DNA of 64,000 bases from Oikopleura dioica (Eukaryota > Chordata > Appendicularia > Copelata > Oikopleuridae): assembly GCA_907165135.1 (NCBI GenBank), contig OU015569.1:10602501-10666500 (forward strand). The letters run 5' to 3'. Every line of letters starts with the position of its first letter. Positions within the stretch are counted from its first letter, which is position 1. Of this stretch, positions 54,540 through 64,000 are shown piece by piece. The notes beneath the pieces are model-generated. The model did not search any database. It saw only the letters and a list, made by a program, of their open reading frames with translations, and was not told the DNA's origin. The translations under genes were made by a program, and so were the position numbers.

Positions 54540-57500
54540 ATGAGAGATTTCATAAAATTTCTAATTGGTAAGTTAGAGTTCCGCTTCGTTATGATAAGAT
54601 TTACTTAGCCGGCCTGGTCGGTTCCGGCCTGGCCCTGGTCATTGCCCTCCCCATTCTACTAATTGATAACTCTGACGATGTGCCGGCAAACGACAATGGC
54701 GACAACGATTCCTCCTCCAATTCTGGCCAGGTCTTCCCTGACAACGACTTTTTGAAGTTCGACGACGTCTGGACTGGTAAACTCTCTTCCAAATCATTCA
54801 ACCCAACCTTCTCCGCTGTGAACCCAAACCAGTACATTTGCACCTCAAGAAAACAAGACGGAACTGGAACTGATTTACCAGATGGAGAATTCGAACTCTA
54901 CCGGGTCGACATCGAACTTTACGATGCTGTTCAACAAGGCGATTGTGCCAGTTACGGAGAGCGAATCACCAACAGTACCAAGTTTAGCAAGGAATACAAA
55001 ACTGCCGGAGGCCAAAGATATTACCTTTCTCCAAATGAAAAATACATCCTCTACAGAAATAACTACCAAAAGCAATGGCGACACTCCTTCTTCGCTGACT
55101 ATTACATCTGGGATATTGAAGCTGATCAGGAATTGAAAACTGCTCACATTTCTACGCATAAACAAGCTCAATTTGCTGGCTGGTCACCAAATGCCGAAGG
55201 AGACACCAAGCTCGTTTGGGTCACCAACAATAAGGATATCTACTACAGCACTGACAATGACAAGTTTGCCACTGGCAATCGAGTCACTAACGATGGTGGC
55301 TGGTGCTTGAAAAAACATCACTTGCTCGGCGTTGAATACGAAACTGTTTCCGACAAGTGCATGTACAACGGAGTGCCTGAGTGGAATTACGAAGAAGAAA
55401 TGGTCAGTTCAACCAACACGATCTACTGGGCCCCTGATGGTTCTCACTTCACATTCGTTGCTTTTGATGTTACTGACATTCCCGTTCTTGAATACAGGTG
55501 AGAACAGAACACTTAAGCAAGTCGTAAAAGTTAAGTGTGTACCCTGAACATGAAACCGCCTCGAGTGCAAAGGATATTGATGAAACAACATTTGAGCAGT
55601 TCCCACGAGTAAACATACTTCAATTCGCAAAGACTGCCGGCCCCATTGCCAAGACTAAGTTCTGGATTGTTGAGGCCAAGGTGAGAAAACCTCACATATA
55701 TATGAGCTCATCAAAATCTTAAGCCTACTGGATTCAATATCAACAACGACAAGCTCGAACTTGTTCCAACTAAAGATAATACTCTCAGATTTGAGCGAGG
55801 AGTCGGAAATGATCAAGAAAATCGATATTTCACAAGAATTTCCTTCTCTCCTGATAGCTCAAAGTTTGTGATGACCTGGAGCAGCCGAGCTGCGACTCAG
55901 TCTAAGTCTATTGTCTGCGCCGTTTCCACCACAGGTGCTGGCTGCAAGGTATATTTAGAATTAGAGATCGAATATTAATGTTTATTCAGCAACAAGGAGA
56001 CGGAGAAGTTGGAGGTGTCTTCGGTAGTTTTGACAACAATGGGGAATGGATAAATTCCGCCAACAATGGAGCTGGTCAAGAAAATAAATACCACGGTTGG
56101 GTTGGATCTTTTGGTCCCTTCAGCCCTATCATGGCCGATAATGGCGAATTCTTCACGATCCATTCCAAGAAAACTACCAAAAAGTCAGCGGAACTCCATC
56201 CATTTGGAATGGAAATCCTTGATGGATATTGGAATGTCGTCAAAGTTGCTGCTGATGGCACCCAGACTTTCCTGACTGACAGCGTTGATGGAGAATGGAC
56301 CGTCACTGAATTGAACTTCCACGATACCAAGAACAATTTCTTGTACTTTACTGCCGCCCGTGGCGCAGATATCAAAACTGAGTATAAACGACATGTTTAT
56401 CGAGTCAAGACGGATGTTAATTCTCCTCAAGCAGAACCCGAGTGTGTTACCTGCAAGCTTGATCAAGAGGATGCCAACGGAAACAGTCACTGCGGATGGG
56501 TTAACTTCAGACGTAACTGTCAGCAGACAGTGGACGATCCACAGGCAAGTAGAAAGGACTGCGTAATGCGATTTTTGCTAATTGCCGAGGAGACAAACGC
56601 CCGATGACCTATCTATCTCGCGTCGGTCAAGATTTTGGTACTGAAGTCAATTTCGACACGTACGAAGAGAACGATGCTCTCCAAGCCACACTCGATGAGA
56701 TGAAGGGTTACCCCACTGTCAAGCGAGGAAAATGGAATAACTCAAAGTGGGGCGGTCTCCAGCATAATTATGAGATTTATCTTCCAAAGAGCTACAGCGA
56801 GAACAACGACCGAAAGTACCCCGTCTTCCTCGAAGTATACGCCGGCCCAGAGTTCCAGAAAGTTCAGCAGACCTTCAAGACCGGTTGGGCTCAGGTTCAC
56901 ATGCCCGCCGCTTACGATTGCATCGTCGTTTCCATCGACGGTCGAGGCAGTGCCTTCCAGGGTGATCTTTTCATGTTTGCCAACTACAAGGCACTCGGTC
57001 AAACCGAACGAGTCGATCAGACTGACTTTGCCTACTGGCTCGCCAACGAGAGTGAATATGCCGCACGAATCGACAAGAGCCGAATGTCCGTCTACGGCTG
57101 GTCCTACGGTGGATACACTACCACTCACATCGTTGGCTACGGCGGTGGCGAGCACGGGCGGGTTTTCACTAGCGGTGTTGCTGTTGCTCCTCTTGCTGAC
57201 TGGCGATTTTACGATGCTATGTACGCTGAGCGATACATGGACTACACAGGAGAAGCCGACGAGATCATGCAGGTAACTAAAACTCACTAAATTCAATCAC
57301 CCACTCAAAAAATCAAGCCCCACTGGAAGAACGCTTCAATGATCGAACGACCTATCCTTGAAAACGAGATGCAACACTTCGATGGAGGAAACTACCACTT
57401 GATCCACGGAACCAACGACGACAACGTCCAGTTCCTTAGCGCCGCTCGAATGGAAAAGGCCCTTGTTGAGCGAGGAATCGACTTCGACAACTTTGTAAGT

Positions 57501-57675
57501 TTTTGATATCAACGATGAAAAGTTACTTTCTTTCTAGTTCTACGCCGACGAAGATCACTCGATCCGATCGACTCAGACTGTCCAGCAGCACGTCTACAGA
57601 AACATCATCACAAGAATTATCAAATCCTGGGGTTACGTCTGGAACGGCGACGGCGAAGGAGCCACTCGACTTTAG
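54540..57675 (+). CDS. Dipeptidyl peptidase 4-family (S9B) type II membrane protease
   Basis: DPP4-like enzymes remove N-terminal dipeptides after Pro or Ala from peptide hormones. Exon 1 encodes MRDFIKFLI, and the next exon completes a membrane anchor (GLVGSGLALVIALPILLI) followed by an acidic stalk. The beta-propeller includes YYLSPNEKYILYRNNYQKQW and PEWNYEEEM at about 55377, the double-Glu motif that holds the substrate N-terminus. The alpha/beta-hydrolase domain has HNYEIYLPKSYSENNDRKYP, the nucleophile Ser in GWSYGGY (codon at 57102-57104), Asp in GTNDDNVQFL (about 57415) and His in DEDHSIRS (57556-57558). The stop is at 57673-57675. The triad and Glu motif are intact, so it should be active. 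Confidence 0.92.
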
Positions 57676-58017
57676 ACATAATATAAATCCAATCATGAGA
57701 TGACTGATCTGCTTGCTTAAGAAATGAAGTTATCTTTATGAACGTGAATAATATAGAACAATGAATTTGCTGCAAAACGAGAATAAATTGCTCGGGTCAA
57801 AAATAGCTCGCAAGCCTGGATTCAACAATTTTTTTCCACTAAGCTGCATTCGCAGATTTATTAAGAACATCTTCTGCCTATCCACGGGCAGGAGTCAGCC
57901 TTTTTTAATCTAGCCCTCTTTTCAACCTCAAACATGAAATTAATTAGACTCAATCTGCTTTAGAACCACCCTGCTCAAATAAGGACACAAGAAACGAATT
58001 TAAAAAAAATGATAATT

Positions 58018-58527
58018 TATTTTCCGTAGGAAGCTTGATTTGCCATCGCAGGATTAAATCGTACACTGTTACACAATCGGGATGAGTATGAATTCGCCGC
58101 AGTGTCTCGCTCGCTGTTTTCTTCCTTTCTCTTTTTCAAGAGGAATGTGAGGAATTCACTCTTTGAGATCCTCAGTTTTTCAATCGGCGTTTCGGGGAGC
58201 AAAATGGCAAGCAGAAGATATACGACTGCCGACCATTAGACTCCATCACGAGGTGCCCTCATAATTTTATCTGAAAGAGAAGCATTTAGTAATTATGTGA
58301 AAAATAAAGTTGCTTGAAATTATAAAAGAAGTGTAAATGACAGCAAGACGAATCTGCAGGTGATGAAGAACAGTGAATGTTAATATTTTGAGCGGAGTTT
58401 ATACTCATGTTGTCTCTGTATTGCTCCTTTTGAAGGTCGTACTCTTCCTTGGTTCTTCCAAATTTCTTAACCATTCTCGTCGATGGGCGGGTTCCTCTTT
58501 TTCTGGTTTCTCAGAAGCCGAGACCAT
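58018..58527 (-). CDS. Possible small gene with one membrane segment
   Basis: Two protein-like pieces lie on the minus strand. One begins at the ATG at 58527 (MVSASEKPEKEEPAHRREW). The other (58227-58018) reads SAVVYLLLAILLPETPIEKL, then FLTFLLKKRKEENSERDTAA, ending NPAMANQASYGK and TAA. The second looks like a membrane helix plus a basic tail. I could not find splice sites that join them in one frame with confidence, so they may be parts of one gene with an unseen exon or two fragments. Confidence 0.4.
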
Positions 58528-59742
58528 CGACGATGGGTTCGACCTTCTCTCCGGATGGCGGGGTTGACAGTCAGAACCAACAGACAAATAGATAGGCTAA
58601 CCGCGGTGTTTTTCGATTTTCAAGGTTCTTTTGAAAAATCTCCCCATACTTTCTGAACATATGCATCAAGACAAGCCTTGAAAAACTGCACTTGCAGAAT
58701 TTTCGATATGAGTCATCTTACCTCTTTTTTTGGGGGATTTTTAGCAAGAAAAAAAGCACTAGTTTGATTAGAAGCGGCTTTTGAGTGCGTGCTAGATCGA
58801 TTTTGATAATTTGATGCCTACCATGTGAAAGATAAGCGCAAGACGCGTCGATACATATGAAATTTATTATTGCGGAGCGCTTCCTTCATATGATTCTAGA
58901 GCTCCAAAGTTTACGCAAGCGGCCAGATACGAAAATCCAATATTATCAACTTCTGATATAAGTATGCTATGATGATGTTTTATAGCTCAAATTAAAGCTT
59001 ATGAATCACTGAACAAAATGGCGTGGTATTTTTTTGACCAGCCGGTGGTGCTTCCGGTTCGTCGCGGTTCATACCCGGAAATAGGTCAAAATGTGGAAAT
59101 ATGTATATCAAATGAATTCATTTTCAACAGCGATTCTTTTAAACATATTCAGAAGTTCAACCGCCTGGTTACTCTTGCGGTTCATGGTGGTTCATGGTGG
59201 TTCAAGCGCAGAAATGAGCAAAATAGCAGCAATATGTATATCAAATTGAAACTTATATTAAGTACATTCATAAAATCATTAAATAAGCCCGAACCAACCG
59301 GTAACTCTCCCGGTAAATGGCGGTTCAAGACGGTTCAAGCCGGTTCAAGCTAAAAACATGCTCATAATGGTTCAATATGGTTATCAAATGTATTCATTTA
59401 CAAGAGCGAGTCTTTAAAACACATTATGAAATTAAACCGCCCGGTTATTCAATATATATTTATATATTTTATATATTTATCAATATGTATATCAACTTGA
59501 ATCTTGTATTAAGAACATTCGTCGAATGATTGAATAAGCCAAAACCACTGAGAAAGTCTCGTGGTAAAAAGCGGTTTCTGACGGTTCAAGCCGTTTCAAG
59601 CCCAATATATGCTTAAAATGGTTCAATATGTATATCAAATGTAAACATTATATCAAATATATATTAAATATAATATATATATATTAAATATATATTATTA
59701 TATCAAATGTAAATTATATTAAACAACTCTTTTGAATCTTTA

Positions 59743-61330
59743 GGGAGGCAAGGCCCGTTATAACAATTCAGTCTGAGACGGGGCCAAGCCGACCCGAAGG
59801 GGAGGCCAGGCCCGTTTATACAATTCAGTCTGAGACGGGGCCAAGCCGACCCGAAGGGGAGGCCAGGCCCGTTTATACAATTCAGTCTGAGACGGGGCCA
59901 AGCCGACCCAAAGGGGAGGCCAGGCCCGTTTATACAAATCAGTCTGAGACGGGGCCAAGCCGACCCAAAGGGGAGGCCAGGCCCGTTTATACAAATCAGT
60001 CTGAGACGGGGCCAAGCCGACCCGAAGGGGAGGCCAGGCCCGTTTATACAATTCAGTCTGAGACGGGGCCAAGCCGACCCAAAGGGAGGCCAGGCCCGTT
60101 TATACAATTCAGTCTGAGACGGGGCCAAGCCGACCCGAAGGGGAGGCCAGGCCCGTTTATACAATTCAGTCTGAGACGGGGCCAAGCCGACCCGAAGGGG
60201 AGGCAAGGCCCGTTTATACAATTCAGTCTGAGACGGGGCAAAGGCGACCCGAAGGGAGGCCAGGCCCGTTTCTACAATTCAGTCTGAGACGGGGCCAAGC
60301 CGACCCGAAGGGGAGGCAAGGCCCGTTTATACAATTCAGTCTGAGACGGGGCCAAGCCGACCCGAAGGGGAGGCCAGGCCCGTTTATACAATTCAGTCTG
60401 AGACGGGGCCAAGCCGACCCGAAGGGGAGGCAAGGCCCGTTTATACAATTCAGTCTGAGACGGGGCAAAGGCGACCCGAAGGGGAGGCCAGGCCCGTTTC
60501 TACAATTCAGTCTGAGACGGGGCCAAGCCGACCCGAAGGGGAGGCAAGGCCCGTTTATACAATTCAGTCTGAGACGGGGCAAAGGCGACCCGAAGGTGAG
60601 GCCAGGCCCGTTTCTACAATTCAGTCTGAGACGGGGCAAAGGCGACCCGAAGGTGAGGCCAGGCCCGTTTCTACAATTCAGTCTGAGACGGCCCGTTTAT
60701 ACAATTCAGTCTGAGACGGGGCCAAGCCGACCCGAAGGGGAGGCAAGGCCCGTTTATACAATTCAGTCTGAGACGGGGCCAAGCCGACCCAAGAGAGAGG
60801 CCAGCCCCGTTCATACAATTTAGTCTGAGACGGGGCCAAGCCGACCCGACGGGGAGGCCAGGCCCGTTTATATGATTCAGACTTTGACGGCTCCAAGCCG
60901 ACCCGAAGGGGGCCAGGCCCATTTAAACAATTCAGACTGAGACGGGGCCGAGCCGACCCGAAGGAGAGGCAAGGCCTGTTTTTACAATTCAGTCTGAGAC
61001 GGGGCTAATTCGACCCGAGGGGGGGCCAGGCCCATTTAAACAATTCAGACTGAGACGGGGCCGAGCCGACCCGAAGGAGAGGCAAGGCCTGTTTTACAAT
61101 TCAGTCTTAGACAGGGCAAAGCCGACCCGAAGGGGAGGCAAGGCCCGTTTATACAATTCAGACTGTGACGGCGCCAAGCCGACCCGAAGGGGTGGCCAGG
61201 CCGATTTAAACAATTCAGACTAAGACGGGGCCGAGCCGACTCGAAGGGGAGGCAAGCCTGTTTACACAATTCAGTCTGAGACGGGGCTCCTTCGACCCGA
61301 GGGGGAGGCAAGACCCGTTTATACAATTCA
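59743..61330. repeat. 57-bp satellite array, left and longer half (about 28 copies)
   Basis: The unit contains TTCAGTCTGAGACGGGGCC, then AAGCCGACCCGAAGGGGAGG and CCAGGCCCGTTTATACAA. It repeats every 57 bp (for example 59767, 59824, 59881). Copies near the outer end are almost identical. Those from about 60840 to 61330 are more divergent, with changes such as CCATTTAAACAA and GGCTAATTCGACC. Long open frames in several phases here come from the repeat period being a multiple of three and are not genes. Confidence 0.95.
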
Positions 61331-61334
61331 ATCT

Positions 61335-61990
61335 GAGTTTGCTGGTCGACATGGCCCCGTTGCTTCGGGTCGGCTTGGCCCCGTCTCAGACTGAATTGTA
61401 TAAACTGGCCTGGCCTCCCCTTTGGGTCGGCTTGGCCCCGTCTCAGTCTGAATTGAATAAACGGGCCTGGCCTCCCTATCGGGTCGAATTAGCCCCGTCT
61501 CAGACTGAATTGTATTAACATGCCTTGCCTCCCCTTCGGGTCGGCTCGGCTCCGTCTGAGTCTGAATTGTATAAACGGGCCTTGCCTCCCCTTCGGGTCG
61601 GCTTGGCCCCGTCTCAGACTGAATTGTATAAACGGGCCTGGGCTCCCCTTCGGGTCGGCTTGGCCCCGTCTCAGACTGAATTGTATAAACGGGCCTGGCC
61701 TCCCCTTCGGGTCGGCTTGGCCCCGTCTCAGACTGATTTGTATAAACGGGCCTGGCCTCCCTTTGGGTCGGCTTGGCCCCGTCTCAGACTGATTTGTATA
61801 AACGGGCCTGGCCTCCCTTTGGGTCGGCTTGGCCCCGTCTCAGACTGAATTGTATAAACGGGCCTGGCCTCCCCTTCGGGTCGGCTTGGCCCCGTCTCAG
61901 ACTGAATTGTATAAACGGGCCTGGCCTCCCCTTCGGGTCGGCTTGGCCCCGTCTCAGACTGAATTGTTATAACGGGCCTTGCCTCCCCTA
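61335..61990. repeat. 57-bp satellite array, right and inverted half (about 11-12 copies)
   Basis: This is the same 57-bp unit in reverse orientation (TTGTATAAACGGGCCTGGCC, then TCCCCTTCGGGTCGGCTTGG). The orientation switches at about 61330-61345, near GAGTTTGCTGGTCGACATGG. The last copies before the right arm mirror the first copies of the left array, including the rare GTTATAAC variant (59757 against 61967), so the outer part of the arrays was copied together with the arms. Confidence 0.95.
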
Positions 61991-63173
61991 AAGATTCAAA
62001 AAGAGTTGTTTAATATAATTTACATTTGATATAATAATATATATTTAATATATATATATTATATTAAATATATATTTGATATAATGTTTACATTTGATAT
62101 ACATATTGAACCATTTTAAGCATATATTGGGCTTGAAACGGCTTGAACCGTCAGAAACCGCTTTTTACCACGAGACTTTCTCAGTGGTTTTGGCTTATTC
62201 AATCATTCGACGAATGTTCTTAATACAAGATTCAAGTTGATATACATATTGATGCTATTTTGTTCATTTCTGGTCTTGAATAACTATGAACCACCATGAA
62301 CCGCAAGAATAACCGGGCGGTTTAATTTCATAATGTGTTTTAAAGACTCGCTCTTGTAAATGAATACATTTGATAACCATATTGAACCATTATGAGCATG
62401 TTTTTAGCTTGAACCGGCTTGAACCGTCTTGAACCGCCATTTACCGGGAGAGTTACCGGTTGGTTCGGGCTTATTTAATGATTTTATGAATGTACTTAAT
62501 ATAAGTTTCAATTTGATATACATATTGCTGCTATTTTGCTCATTTCTGCGCTTGAACCACCATGAACCACCATGAACCGCAAGAGTAACCAGGCGGTTGA
62601 ACTTCTGAATATGTTTAAAAGAATCGCTGTTGAAAATGAATTCATTTGATATACATATTTCCACATTTTGACCTATTTCCGGGTATGAACCGCGACGAAC
62701 CGGAAGCACCACCGGCTGGTCAAAAAAATACCACGCCATTTTGTTCAGTGATTCATAAGCTTTAATTTGAGCTATAAAACATCATCATAGCATACTTATA
62801 TCAGAAGTTGATAATATTGGATTTTCGTATCTGGCCGCTTGCGTAAACTTTGGAGCTCTAGAATCATATGAAGGAAGCGCTCCGCAATAATAAATTTCAT
62901 ATGTATCGACGCGTCTTGCGCTTATCTTTCACATGGTAGGCATCAAATTATCAAAATCGATCTAGCACGCACTCAAAAGCCGCTTCTAATCAAACTAGTG
63001 CTTTTTTTCTTGCTAAAAATCCCCCAAAAAAAGAGGTAAGATGACTCATATCGAAAATTCTGCAAGTGCAGTTTTTCAAGGCTTGTCTTGATGCATATGT
63101 TCTGAAAGTATGGGGAGATTTTTCAAAAGAACCTGTGAAATAGAAAACACCGCGGTAAGCCTACAAATAGAAG

Positions 63174-63882
63174 ATATACAACTATCTGCCCCTTGATTCT
63201 TTCGTCCTCATATATAAATCTGAATTGAAAAGGTCAGCTGCCGGGTTAAAAGAGGTTTTAAGCAGGCACAGTAAAAGCTGGAATTGACAGGTGGGTCTCT
63301 AGTGTAAAATCTCGAAAAAAGTCGGGAGTGGCCTTCCGGGACTCTCTGAAAATGCAGACTGACAAGTGCCAGGGAGAAAGTGGAAAGCGCACGAATCTCC
63401 GCGCGCGACTATTGGCTCGAATTTGACGCGTGGGCGGTCGTCCCGTCAGATGATTTTCCGGCGGTGGCGTCGACCCTAGCTGGTTAGGAACTCGAGCTCC
63501 TCGTGGATACCCTAGCCAGATAGAGCGAAAGGGGGTCAAACAAGGTCATCTGATCAGACCAAAGAACCTTCAACCAAAATGGCCGGTTACGTCATTTTGG
63601 AGCAACCGACAGAAAAATCTCGCGGTTATCTATTTTCCCTTCGCCCATTTTCTTTCAGTCAGAATTAGAAAAGTCGATTGGGATATTTTTTTGTAAGAGA
63701 AAATGGGAGGTGACCGACAACGAAGTAGAGTTCAGGGGAATTATATGATGAATGACCGGGGCGAAGCTCGAAGGTTGGGGTTAGAATTTTTGGTGCAGAT
63801 TTTATTGTTTTGTCTGAACTTCGTCGATGCTATAGTTAAAATTAGATCTAATTCTAACCTCTGTCAGAAAGAAGCCTGAAAA
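63174..63882. other. Region between the foldback element and the last gene
   Basis: A 93-codon frame on the minus strand (63258-63539) has no ATG or recognisable domain. The stretch probably holds the promoter of the gene starting at 63883. I see no repeat shared with the foldback element. Confidence 0.35.
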
Positions 63883-64000
63883 ATGGAAGCAAGGTCTAAA
63901 ACAACAAGAAGCTCCCAAAGCTCCAGCTTCGATTCCAGCGCCAAACTCGGACCACTGCCTCACTCAAGTGATCAAAAAGATCCTTCCGTCTCCGTCGGAC
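63883..64000 (+). CDS. Start of an unidentified gene, cut by the window edge
   Basis: An ATG at 63883 opens a Ser-rich frame to the window end (MEARSKTTRSSQSSSFDSSA, then KLGPLPHSSDQKDPSVSVG). An acceptor-like TCTGTCAG sits 16 bases upstream of the ATG. Codon use fits a real gene, but 39 residues are not enough to name it. Confidence 0.45.
   Translation, partial: MEARSKTTRSSQSSSFDSSAKLGPLPHSSDQKDPSVSVG

Larger units (their letters stand above)
58594..63164. mobile_element. 4.57-kb foldback transposon with inverted satellite arrays
   Basis: A giant inverted repeat is flanked by a 9-bp duplication ACAAATAGA (58584-58592 and 63165-63173). Ends read AGGCTAACCGCGGTG (58594) and the complement of AGGCTTACCGCGGTG (to 63164). 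The arms, about 1.15 kb each (58594-59742 and 61991-63164), are nearly identical inward from 58624 and 63135, so the same 111-codon frame appears in mirror image at 59018-59353 (+) and 62404-62739 (-). Between them lie two oppositely oriented arrays of a 57-bp unit. No transposase is present. A 9-bp duplication and long inverted repeats fit a Mutator-like or foldback non-autonomous element. The outermost 30 bases of the two arms differ more than the rest. Confidence 0.92.

Noticed and set aside
59703-61991. Many long open frames in the satellite region (up to 172 codons, e.g. repeats of NGPGLPFGSAWPRLRL)
   Set aside because: The repeat unit is 57 bp, a multiple of three, so any phase free of stops stays open. 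They occur in several frames and both strands and lack ordinary protein features.
1-64000. CRISPR arrays, rRNA, tRNA or bacterial operon signals
   Set aside because: The architecture is eukaryotic throughout. The only regular spaced repeat is the 57-bp satellite, which has no unique spacers, and I could not identify any tRNA or rRNA by eye.

Overview
The window is nuclear DNA of an animal. Genes are split by many very short introns (often 40-70 nt), intergenic spaces are tiny, and the orthologue set is chordate-like (MLX, DCTN2, NUP88, CTU2, DEF8, tensin, KLHL, MCM3AP/GANP, THUMPD1, a SUN-domain protein, DPP4). Same-strand runs of genes are separated by only about 30-80 nt, which looks like operons, and at least one intron (in the NEK4-like kinase) can only be read as GA-AG. 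Together these point to a larvacean tunicate, most probably Oikopleura dioica. That is an inference from gene architecture, not a database match.

Layout. 1-3.1 kb: minus-strand 5' part of an unidentified gene, then SLC35F6. 3.9-19.7 kb: a dense plus-strand series of MLX, a B4GAT1/LARGE-like glycosyltransferase, ECHS1, DCTN2, MRPL47-like, NEK4-like kinase, CTU2, DEF8 and an RBM7-like RNA-binding protein; a small gene is nested on the opposite strand in a NEK intron. 19.7-23.7 kb: gene-poor, with decayed mobile-element-like ORFs. 23.7-36 kb: a small heat-shock-like gene (+), then minus-strand genes for a secreted S1 protease, an ankyrin-DHHC protein, a tensin-like SH2-PTB protein and a kelch-like adaptor. 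36.2-48.9 kb: minus-strand MCM3AP/GANP, THUMPD1 and NUP88. 48.9-57.7 kb: an orphan SUN-domain tail, a SUN gene, a tiny secreted peptide, an ankyrin protein and a DPP4-family membrane peptidase (+). 58.6-63.2 kb: a 4.57-kb foldback transposon built from inverted satellite arrays. The last 118 bases open a new gene.

The most interesting theme is mobile DNA inside genes. I find five non-autonomous elements with terminal inverted repeats and recognisable target duplications: 10176-11014 in MRPL47, 30030-30725 in tensin, 44287-44909 in THUMPD1, 47993-48650 in NUP88, and 58594-63164 between genes. The first two sit exactly inside reading frames. Each can be removed as an in-frame GT-AG intron whose splice sites lie in the inverted repeats or the target duplication. 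They look like newly created introns of the introner type. The THUMPD1 and NUP88 copies lie in introns.

Functionally the genes are mostly housekeeping: nuclear pore and mRNA export (NUP88, GANP, SUN), tRNA modification (CTU2, THUMPD1), mitochondrial metabolism and translation (ECHS1, MRPL47), cytoskeletal transport and adhesion (DCTN2, tensin), and secretory or extracellular enzymes (glycosyltransferase, S1 protease, DPP4). Exon borders were chosen by hand from reading frame, splice consensus and family conservation. Most starts, stops and motifs are firm, but individual internal borders may be off.
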